From Sipunculus nudus (taxonomy: Eukaryota > Annelida > Sipuncula > Golfingiida > Sipunculidae), in the NCBI GenBank assembly GCA_026874595.1, contig CM049311.1, forward strand, positions 12,987,676 to 13,051,675: 64,000 bases of DNA. The letters run 5' to 3'. The position numbers and the translations under genes are program-made. The notes under the pieces were generated by a model that saw only the letters and a program-made list of their open reading frames with translations, searched no databases and was not told the DNA's origin. Shown here in pieces: positions 29,101 through 41,100 of this stretch; position 1 is the stretch's first letter; each line of letters starts with the position of its first letter.

Positions 29101-32100
29101 ATGGATGAACATCAAATTTTCCTTGAATTTGTCGTACATTCTGGTATGAAACAATTGTAATATCATATTTATTCAATAATCATTTTAACTAAAGACAGTA
29201 GATAGTGCATATGAGCTTACAAAGTGGGGATTGTCAGTTTAGGGTGTATTAATGGATGTCTGCCTGCATCACACTTGCAAGTTAAATGGGCTGCCATCTT
29301 TGCCAGCCAGTGGTTTTTCTCCTCTACAAAAGAAGCTTTATTGGCAATATCCCATTTTAAAGAAACTTTGTGATAATCCCATGTTCTGTACAGCTCATTC
29401 AGAAAGAAAGAAATATATTTAATCACAGAGGTGCAGCAGGGGAAACCATATTTTATTATAAAAATTTTGCAGGTCTGTAGATAGGTGGATAAGTTCGTGT
29501 TTGCTGTTAGATATTTTAAAGTTTTTTAGCGAACCTGTGAGCTTATGCAACGGTGTGGCATTGTCAGTCGTCTGTAGGTCAAGCCTTACTATCTTGAAAA
29601 CGGCAAGAGTTAGCATCACAAAATTTTATGAAAAAAATGAGTCATCTAAAAAACTCTATCAGATTCTGCTTAATTTTTAGCCCTCAGCCCTTAGGCTGAT
29701 GGGCTATTGTCGTCACCCAAGCTGTCCGTCCGTCCGTCCGTCCGTCCGTCTGGCGTCCGTTAATTTTTACCTTGTGAGCGGGATATCTTGAAAAGGATTC
29801 ACCGTCAGAATTTAATTTCCTCTGTAAAGATGTATATCGACAAAATCTTGTTCAAGTTCGAAGATGGGTGACCTTGACCCATTTTTCTACATTTTAGAGC
29901 TGATTATAGAAAAACACTTAGATGCTTATTACTCAGGAACCATTTGGTGGATTTTCACAAAACTTACTATGATTATTGGGACTGATAATCTGTACCTGCT
30001 AAACAAGTTTGGTGGCGCCACCTACAATTTCTGATTTTAAATGAATTTTTATCGGATTTTTCAACTTTGGGCTTGTGAGCGGGATATCTCTAAAAGGTTT
30101 CACCGTAAGAATTTTATTTTTTCGGTGAAGATGTATATTGACAAAATCTCGGTCAAGTTCGAAGATGGGTGACCTTGACATGCTTTTCAAGGTCACAGAG
30201 CTGACTATAGAAAAAACATTTAGAAGTTTATTTCTCAGGAACCATTGGGTGGATTTTTACAATACTTACTGTGATCATAGGGACTGATGGTCTGTAACTG
30301 CTGCACAAGTTTGGGGGCGCCACCTGCAATTTCTGATTTTTAATGAATTTTTCTTTGATTTTTCAATTTTGGCCTTGTGAGCAGGATATCTCTAAAAGGA
30401 TTCACAATAGGAATTTTATTTCTTTGGTGAAGATGCATATCAACAAAATCTCGGTCAAGTTCGAAGATGGGTGACCTTGACCTGCTTTTCAAGGTCACAG
30501 AGCTTACAATAGAATAAAACTTAGAAGCTTATTTTCAGGAAGCATTTGATGGATTGTTATGAGTCATGGTACATACCTCTCCATTTTAAATTTATAACTG
30601 AGACATGTACAGATATACATCCATGTGAGAACAGATATTTAGTACTTTTCACTGTTACCACCTCTAAACACTGTTCTTTTGGCTGAGGGCTTTTGTCAGC
30701 TTCTGCTGATATTCTAGTTTACCATATATTTTAACTGTGTGAAGCAGATACATCTAGCCTGGCACCAGTTTATCAGCATTTTAGATATTCCTCATGCCAG
30801 GCAATGTTTACATCACAGGTATAAAGCTCTCTGTGGGTAAATATAGACGGCTGTACATGGATTATAAATAATAGCTATCCATACTCAACTTAAATCAAGA
30901 TATTGCCATCAGTGAGATGTATCTGTATTTTAATTTTGCATTCAATATGCATTTGTAGTAATTTTTAGCGAACCTGTGATCTAATGAGATGGTGTGGTGG
31001 TGTCTGCCGTCTGTACGTTAACCCATACTATTTTAAAAATGACTGGAGCTAGCATAATGAAATTTAGAGCAAAAAATCAGCCATCTGAAAAACTCTGCAT
31101 TTTCTTAGATTTATAGAGAAAAAGGTAAAAATCCTTTAAAAATTTTTCTCCTCCAAAACGGTAAAGCCAAATTGTTCAATATTTCACAGAAATAATCTTT
31201 TATACCATCTCTCTCAAGTTTGTTTGAATGGTTCAAGTTCGTTGAATTTTGGCTGAGTTACAGGAAGTTGAACTTAGTCATCTGTCAAAAAAGTATACTA
31301 AAATGACAGTCTCAGAAACGGCCAGAGCTATCTTCACCAATTTTTATGCCAGTGTTGGTCACATGAGTCATATATTAAATTCAGATATTGGTGGCGCCAC
31401 CTGCATTGACTTGTTTTTGTACGGGGTCATTGGTCATCTGTACATTAACCCATAATTTCTCAGGAATGGCAGGAGCTACCATTCCCAGATTTTATGCAAT
31501 AATCTGTTACATATCAAAAGTTGTGGGATTCGGCTTATTTTTTTGCTATCTGCCTTTACTTAGATTTTATAGGGAAAAAGCTGAAAAACCTTTAAAAGTC
31601 TTCTTCTTGTAAACAGTTCAGCCAAATTCTTCAATATTTTGCAGAAATGATCTCAGAGGCAAGCCCTCTCAAGTTTGTTCAAATGGTTTGCATTTGATGA
31701 ATTTTAGTGGAGTTACATGAATTTGAACAGTCATTTGGCCAAGTAAGCATACTGACATAGTAATCTCAGAAATGACAGAAGCTAGCATTACCAAGTATTG
31801 TGCAAATGTTGGTCACATGACTCATATTTGAAGTTGCAGATTTTGTGGCGCCACTTATACTGACCGTATGGGCAAAAACCTCATAATTTTAGCCTCTTTC
31901 AGCTTAAAATGTTTATGATGAAAATGTCAAGTTGAATCATTCAATTTTTCAAAAGAATTATCCTAGGACATGGTTCTTTCAATCATATCAGAAAAGCTTT
32001 TGTTGGTCTTATGGCCATTATTATGTCTATTTCAAACTGAGGACTGCAAAACTGTTCTTCTACAAAATTACTGTTTCAATTATAACTTCTGGAACATTGC

Positions 32101-35100
32101 ACAAAAATTATTCTTAGGTGGCCTTTGTTCAAGTATACTCGAATGATCTTTGGCAGAATTATTGGACCTTTAACAATGAAAGAACTGCATTTTTTATTAT
32201 TCTTGATATTTTGATAAAAAGTTTATGAATATGTCAGCTTGAAAAAAAGCATTTTAGCCAAAGTCTTTCAGTATGTGTAAGCAGATTCACCAACACTCCA
32301 AGATTGTGTCTGTATCTTTAAATAGGTTGAGAAACTGCCAACTGTTTCAGATATGGCAACAGATCAAGAGTTCATACAGTGCAGCCAGATTAAGGTCAAG
32401 AGTTCAATCAGTGCAGCCAAGCACAAGGCATGTGATCACCTCATGGGTGACATGTGATCACCTCATGGGCGACATGTGAACACCTCATGGGCACCATGTA
32501 ATTACCTCATGGGTGTCTTGCCCCTCAGGGCCGGGCCCCTGCATGAGCTTATGCAATAGTGTGGCTACTATTTCTAGAGGTCAGTCTAGATCTATTTATA
32601 GCTTTTGCAGACTGCCAACTGTATCAGATTAGGCAACAGGTCAAGAGTTCACTCAGTGCAGCCAGGTATGGGTCAGGAGTTCACTCAGTGCAGTAGCTGC
32701 ATTCTATTTATAGCATTAGCAGACTGCCCACTGCATCAGATTTAGCACCAAAGTTCAGCCTTGATCTATTTATAGCTTTGGCAGACTGCCAACTGTGTCA
32801 GATTATGCAACAGGTCAAGAGTTCACTCAGTCTAGCCAGGTGCAGGTCATGAGTTCACTCAGTGCAGTAGCCTGAGCCAGCAAATTTGTCACAGTTCACT
32901 CAGGGCAACTGCCTTTTTCACCTAAGCCTGGTCAGCCCCATGCATCAGACTCAAGGTAATTTTGATGTATTGGCCTGATATTTTGACTCGGCTATGTGTC
33001 TTTGATGGCTTTCTCGTTCACAAGACAGGTGTTGCCACCTACAATGACTTTTGCACAGTGTATGTGCCTGCTTATTTCTACAGAGGAATTTGATATAATA
33101 GCCTGAAATTGGGCTTATATATACATATCAAATTGCTTTGTGGTATACAAGACTGGTGGTGCCACTTACAATAATTTTTGCACAGTGTGTGTCCCTGCTT
33201 ATTTCACAGGAGGGGTTTGATATATCAGTCTGAAATTTGGCATATGTATATATATTTCTGATAGCTTTGTTGTATAGAAGACTGGTGGTGCCAGCTACAA
33301 TCATTTTTGTGTTGTGTGCACCCATGCCAGAATTTCAGCAGTGATGTTTGTGTAATTGTTTCTTATTCAAAATGTTTAGTAATTGCATTGTTCATATACA
33401 TGAGAAGTAATGGTCCAGCATTGAAGCATTATACCTGGTGTATTTCCCAATGCACAGGTTCGCATTAGGCCTGAAGGCCTTGTTTTGTTTTCATAGATCC
33501 GGAAGAAGCAGGAAGAGTACAAGAGGTTAAAACAAAGGATGAACGTGTTACAGAAATGTACGAAGAATAATCAGGTAATTTATTTTGTTAATTTTTTCCC
33601 CAGACAAAGTCAGAGGATACTATGGTTTTATGTCAGTCCCACCGCTGCCACACACAAATCTTGTTTGCGTGGTAACTTAAATATTTCATGGATCTTTACC
33701 AAACTTGACATGTGCATAGATATGGGTAAGAGGATAAAGTCTATGTAAAATGGAGTCATGACCTTTACTAGAGGAGTGACCCTGACTGTAAATAGGTTCA
33801 TTTTGGGGGAAAATCACACAAATTTTTAAATATCTCAAGAAATCTTGCTTCGATTATTCCAAAAATCAAGTTGACCGAAGATCTTGGATAGCGTTTTCAT
33901 GTACCAGAAACTGGTAGCACCATCTGTTATCCTTTTCTTGTTTCACCCTGTTTAATACCCCCATCATTGCCACTTGACAGTACTGTGAGCATTATAAGTC
34001 AGAAACTAATTTTTTTTTCATATTATGCAAGTGCAGAGATATGGGTAATGGGACGGCATATATTTAACTTGGGGTCATGACATTTTCTTTGAGAGTGGCC
34101 ATGACCTTGAATATTTCACTATTTGGTGAAAATCTTACAAAATCTTAAATATACAATAAGGAAATCATGGATTGACCCAAAAATCAAATCCACCAAAGAT
34201 CTTTGATAGTCTTTGCGGAAGACAGGTGGCTCCACTTTTTGTCCTTTTCTCATGTTTGTGCCTTTTAATACCCCCATCATTGCCACTTTTGTATTATTCA
34301 TATACATAGATATAGGTTATGGGATGAGGTATATTTAAATTGGATTCATGACATTTCCCATGAAGGTGGCCTTGACCATGAATATTCCTGTATTTGGTGA
34401 AAAATATTGTTTCTCAAGTTGATAGATGTAAGGAACCATTGTGGCTTGCCAAGTGTCAGTATATGCTTTTGAAGTTTGGGCGTATTCTTGAAGGGGGGGG
34501 GGATTTATTGTTTGGGGATACTTTGGCATACTAAAATTATATTTGATAGATCACTTAGTGAAATGCATCATTGTAATTATTCAGTAAAGCATGAAATTTT
34601 TCTTGTCTTAAAGTTTTGTGTTATAGTTTTCACTGGAAAACACACATACAACATGAATTTAGTTCTGCTAATCAGGGTGTCCTTTAATCATGTTAAAAAT
34701 ACTTGCATATAACAATTGCCAATTCTCCAACCAGTCATAGTATCATAGTTGGAGTAAATTAAATTACTTTTTGATCAGCAGTCCAGGAATAATGCAGACC
34801 TTAACGCAGTCAAAAAAGGAATCATGCACAACGCTGATGTGATTTGCTGTACCCTGAATGGCAGCGGTAGCTTCACGATCATGCGACATCTAAGTAATAC
34901 TGGACCAATCACCTGCTGTATAATTGATGAGGTCAGTACGTGTTAAAATATTTAAATTGTATGGTGCTGTCAACAAAGATTTTCTGTTTTACAACAAAAA
35001 CTGGTTAGGAATACTGTAAATCAAGTAACTGAATGATAATCAAAAATGCCTCTATCAAAAAAAAAAAAAAAAAGGGATTTGATGAGGAGCTAAGGAAACA

Positions 35101-38100
35101 TTGAATGAGAGGTAAAAACACAATATGTGTTTTTTTTTTTATAATATTAATCATTCACCTTTTGAATTTTGAGATGAGAAGCATGGATGACATATATAAA
35201 ATGCTATTGAAGTCATAGAAATCAAGATTTTTCACCTGTGTAGCTGAGGTGTCATATTCATGAAGATTTGATTTTCATGTTATCTCCCCTTCATGGATAT
35301 TTCAAATTTGATACCCTAATGAAAAAAAAAACATTAACAGCAGTGTACAAGATGGTGGACCTTAGAATATCTAGCCACATGAGGGAGTTTTAAGTGTCAA
35401 TCTGGAATGGTCTTGAGTGTCCGTCTGAACAGTAAACAATGTTCCTTCTGACTGTACAAATGACATTTCAGCACCTTTACACATAACACTCCTGCTGCCT
35501 GGTGAAAGAACATCGACAGTCTCATTCACCTCATCGGGTCATTAAACATTTAACTTTGTTATATGTTTGACTAGTGATGTGAAAATCTACCAGTCCCAGT
35601 CTCTTAAAACAATAAAAGAATAGAAAAGTTTCTCATAAACAATAAACTTGTAAACTAAATTCAGGAGGCAACCTGATGAATGACTGGCTGCGCATAATAT
35701 CAGAAATTCTTCAAAGGAGGTAAATGGAAATGTGAAATTTGGAGTTTGCATAAAATGGAATTCTTTCAGTCGAAAAACTGACCTCTGCCATGCTGTTATA
35801 TTTGTGATCTAACACTTTTGTCATCATAAGTTGGCCATGTTTGTGTATTCTTTAAAGTAGACCACCAAACACCCTTTAAGGTATATCAGAAATTTTTCAG
35901 CCCAATAAGGGATTCTCATCTGTAAGTATCAGTTTTTAATATTTTCTTTATGGTGCATTGCCTTGTAACTAGTTTGTATGTTTAGTTAATTTTTAGCTCA
36001 GCTGACTTGCAGTCGTGCTGGGCTATAGCGATGGGTCTGTCTGTCGTCCTTCCGTCTGTCCGTCCGGCCTTCCAGCAAGCCAGCCGTCCGTTAGCAGGGC
36101 ACAAATCGTAACCGTAGGGGCTAGGGCCATAAACCCTATGCAGTCTTAGAGGTTATAAAAAGATCTTCTTGCAAACCTGAAATTAGGTCACTGCGACCTA
36201 TATTCTGGAAGTTATGGGGTGTGTTTGCACCCCCCAGAAATAACTCTTTGAGACAAAATTTTCATACCAAACCTTCCATCTTTCACATACAGCTCACCTA
36301 CCAACAGGGGAAGAACCATAATCTTTTTGAGGTCAAAAGGTCAAAGGTCAAGGTCACAGGAGCCTCTTCTTTGAAAAGCCTGTGGATGCATTTAAAGCCA
36401 ACCCTTTCATCCCAATTCTTTGATCTTTCACATATAGCTCACCTACTAAGTTGGAGAAGAATCCTATAGATTTTGAGGTCACAAGGTCAAAGGTCAGGGT
36501 CACAGGATCCACTTCTTTGAAAAGGTTGTGGACACATTTCAAGCTAGACTTTTCATTCCAAACTTTCCAGCACTGATATCCCTTCTCTGCCAACAGGGGA
36601 AAAGACCTGTTGATTTTGAGGTCAAAGGTCAAGTTCACAGCACCCACTTCTTGCATGGAGTCATTTTCAGGCAAACTTTTCAATCTGTACCTTCCATCTG
36701 TCATATATGGCTTACCTACCAATAAGGGAAGAAGCCTATTGATGTTGAGGTCAAAAAGTCAAAGGTCAAGGTCACAATATTTAATTGTTCTAAATGCTTG
36801 TGAGCATATTTCAAGTGTAACTGTTCAACCCAAACCATCAGTCTTTCACATATGCCACATCTATGCATCACTCAGTTTGACTCAAACTTCATATTTATGG
36901 GTCTTTTTGCTTGAATAAATAACTTATTGATTTTGGGGTCAGCTGGTCAGCAGTTAAAGGTTGCAGTTCAAAGTTATTCACCCATTGGTTGCCAAGTAAT
37001 TACACCAGATTTAAGTGGTTAGTAGTTACCTATCATTTAGAAAGAATCCAGTTGATATATGGGCATAAGGCCAAGGTCATAGGTCAGGGATGTTCACAAT
37101 TACTTATTTTATAGATCATCTCTATTTTCCTTGTATATATAACCATCCCACTCCAGCTGGTACATCTCCCTGTGTGGCTGTAATTGTGAGTGACACTGGT
37201 GACATATGACTCCCTTTTGTATCAGCCTATTAAGTGATAAGGCTCAGTGATAAGTACCTCGTTACTTCATAACAAAAACACTGTTGTCAGAATGCTTCAG
37301 CCAGGCATTAAGACTATGAGAGTATAGTATTAAGGTTTAGCTACTGATTTATAAGATGATGGGAACATTTTGCAGTTTATTTTATGGAATCCTAGCAATA
37401 AACTTAGTTTCCTAGATATCTGAATATTTTAATATATATCACCACATATAAAAGCAAGTGTTTGTTCTCATAATATGTGGATGTGTACCTTGATTTAGGA
37501 TGGCTTTTTGTTTTATTTCAAGACTCTTAGTCATGCTTTCTGCATTTCTTTTCTTTCAGGTTTGGCAATTTACCTACCCTGCTGACCCCATTGAAAAGCA
37601 GAGTGATAATAAAAAATATTGGACTTACACTTTTTACAATTGCATATCTATAAATCTGATATAAGGGCCTGGACATGCCTTTTGAATTATTTTGGGCATT
37701 CATTACTGGATAATTTGCCCCCAGTTTGTTCTCTTATTGGAGAATGTGGGATATCAAATGTCATTCTTGTCAGAAATCCATTATTTCTGCCAGTTAGCCA
37801 CCTTAGAAATTCTTTCTTCAGTGCAGTTTCAGTAATTTTTCTTTAATGTTTGGTCCAATTTAGAGAATGTTTGTTGTCTGATTTCAGACTTGTCAGAAGT
37901 CCAATATGGCCACCAGGCAACCATCTTTTAATTCCTTTTGATCATATTATCTCAAGAACAGTTAAAGTGAATGCAGTTGGATGTATATTTATGTAATCTT
38001 GTAAAGGATTGGGTCAAATATTTCTGAATAAATATTACCATCATTTATAAAAGTGCAGTACAGTTGGCTTGTATTGAATAAAAATTCATACAGAAGCACC

Positions 38101-41100
38101 TGTTTCTCAATAATTCTTGCATGTATTTCCTTGATTTTTGCTATATATTTTGATCTTATACTTGCCCTTTGTGGTGTTCCTTTTGAGACTGACAGGTTTC
38201 AAGCAAGCTGTTGGAATAGTTCCTGATAGCTTAACAATCATGCATTTTCCTCAGACCATCAATTCACTGTGTTTTAACCAGACATAGGTGATATATATTT
38301 CTGTTGTCATAGAAAATTTTCAACAAATTGGCAAATTGGTTCTTCAAAATTTGACTGGAAGTTGTGAATCTCAGTCCATGATGTCACAGGTCATGCTTGG
38401 CAGTTGAGCGTCATGACCCACGGGTCACTTGTTCTAATAAAGTGTTGTGTTACAATTAAATGTATTTTAACTGACAGTTTTTATCTTTTGATTATCTGTT
38501 TTGTACCTTTACTCAGGCCTGTCAGTCTATAGAACTGGACTGTCTGATCCCGCTCCAGCACAAACTGACCAAACTGACACTGGTTGGTGATCCAGAGCAG
38601 CTTCCAGCCACGGTCATATCAAAGGTTGGTCATGTGATCAGTGTCATGTGATTATGGTTTGTCATATGACTGGAATATTTCATGTAATCTGAGTGTCATG
38701 TGATCAGTTTATCATGTGACCTTGTGTATCATATTAAGCTTGAAGACATGTAATGTTATTTATAAAAGGATTTGAAGAATTGGTGGAAAGCAATACTACA
38801 GTTTTGTGTTCCTTATCCATACAGTCAGAGGATAGACAGCTTATATGTTAATTGATCCGTCATATTATCTTTAGATAACACTAGGTAACTGCAATTTCTA
38901 AAACATCTTGATATTTTAAAAAATGTAATTTCAGATAAAAAGTTTTGAGCTAATCAGGGTACTCAGATAATACATGAGAAAAAAATTAATAAGAACAGTG
39001 TCAGTTATTGCTATAAAAAAAATTGTCTGAGAAAAAAATCATCCCCATCCCTGTACCATCCAGTAATTGGTGTGAATAGCTAGAGGAGTTCCATCTGGGA
39101 CCAGGAAAAACTTTGACATATTAGATAATAACTTTCTTGCATATAACTGCAGAATCAGTCATACTTGTTCACTAAATATTAATTGTATTTTATCTGACAG
39201 AAAGCTACCGAGCTTAGTTTTGGACAGTCTCTGTTTGAACGCTTGTCAGTGGAATTTCGTAACCATGACAACAGTCCTGTGATGATGCTGACAACCCAGT
39301 ACAGGATGCATCAAGAGATCTGCAGCTTCCCAAATCAACATGTGTACCTGGGCAAGCTGGATACACATCCGTGAGTCTCACAACCCTATCTGATACAGAT
39401 AACCTCTGATACCAAAACCTCTATAGATTGTCTATATACCCTCTCATCTGTTTCACTTTGTACCTTTAGTCACGAATTGCCGATTAAGCAATTTGCAGAC
39501 ACTTTATAATGAAACTGTCAACTTTTTCAATTTGACAAGATTTTTATTCATTAGTCTGATTTGATAAAAAGGTGAAAAAGAATAATTTATAATAAAGAAT
39601 AATTTATTAATGATGGTATTTTCTACCTACTTATTCATTTATTCTCTTTTCTCAAAACCTTTTGGATTGACCAGCTATTGGTACTAAAGAATTTATTGTT
39701 GTTGTATATTATAAAATTTAAAAGAAAATGTATGGCTCTTTTAGAGATATTCAATTCAGAGCAAATGGGAGACACCTACTCATAAAAATAACTATATGTA
39801 ATATTATTTACAGGTCTGAATGCTAACCTTTGGGAATTATTTGTTTATGCACAAATCTCCTTAAATGTAATCCATTTGAAATGTGATAAAATTTAATTAA
39901 AATATAAATAAAAAGAATATGGTTCTACTGAACATGATTTACCTGAGATTTCCTCATCTGCAGTGAAAATGAGGAAATTAAGGAAATCCATTTTAATATA
40001 TTTTATTATTATCTTATCAGTAAGAACAGTACCACCATAAAGCCATAGAGGTATTCTTTTAAAGATGTTAATGTTTTCATTTCAGAGATACAGTAAGAGG
40101 GAGACAGTCATCAACCATACGTCCGTATGCCGTGTTTAACCTGCACTTCAGTCAGGAACAGCAGGACAAATGGTGAGGAAACTCGTTAATTTATCTCATG
40201 AAAAATAACACTTGTTAATTGTGACAATGAAATATAGTGCTTATAACCCCCCCCCCACACACACACACACACACACACAATATTGCAAGCTGAAACACCT
40301 GCAAGATTTATGAATACAGTGAAACCCCATTAGTTTGAACCTAAACTGAAACACCTGCAAATTTTTCTAATACAGTGAAACCTCATTAGTTTGAACTTAA
40401 ACTGAATATCCCATCATACAGCAGACATATGTGAGGTCCTTTGAACATTAAATTAAGAGGTAACAGAGTTGTATCTGCTTTTTTTTAACCTCAGAAGTGC
40501 TTGCTCTTGTCTAATGAACTCTGACTTCTTGGGGGTTTATATTTGATTTTGTAAACAGTATCAGCTCAACAGTCTGAGCGCTGGAGTAACTGAATTCAAT
40601 ATACTCGTTCCAAAGAGTCTACAGTATAAAGATAGTGTCTATAAAAGCGTTTTATTTCTAGTTTTAAATGGATGAATTTTTACCTAAAAATTTACTTTTC
40701 TTTTGCTCAGTGCTTCATATGAAGGGTAAGCTTATGCTTAGTGGGTAAATGTCCAGTGTATTATTAGATAATGTCAACTGTTATTTTGTTGTTAGCTGAA
40801 ATATTTTAGTGTTCATACAAAGTGTCCTCTTCTGTGTCATATATGTTATGAAAAATAAGGATTCAGTTATCCACCAGACTTTCTTCAGACTCTTTGCACA
40901 TATGGTAATGTATAAAACCCTGAACCCTACTAACTGTGCTGCATATAAATTAATAAATCTGAAACATCAAATGACTTTGGATTTCTTTGATTTATCATAC
41001 AGTTAGTCTAATTAAAAATGTTTCCAGGAAAATTCTTGTTAATATCAATAACTGCATGGTTTTCTCATTTTATGGAAAACCAAGCAAAGTTTCAAAATTG

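Larger units (their letters stand above)
30962..33482 (+). mobile_element. Large, probably composite HINE-like element, AGCGAACC family, ending 14 bases before exon 12
   Basis: 5' end TTTTTAGCGAACCTGTGA. The core has two units with CTCAAGTTTGTT and a GGTGGCGCCACC at 31390, a 4 x 22-base minisatellite, a GTTCACTCAGTGCAGCCAGG repeat, and units like those of the GTATCCGCC family (32990-33330). The 3' end CACAGGTTCGC (inverted 5' end) is followed by the hairpin AGGCCTGAAGGCCT and TG|TTTT at 33482. Confidence 0.7.

Noticed and set aside
29723-29750. CCGT runs as a coding or regulatory signal
   Set aside because: They are the tetranucleotide tag present near the 5' end of most element families here.
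32360-32900. CRISPR-like array of repeats
   Set aside because: Spacing is irregular, spacers are themselves repeats, and the setting is an animal intron within a mobile element.
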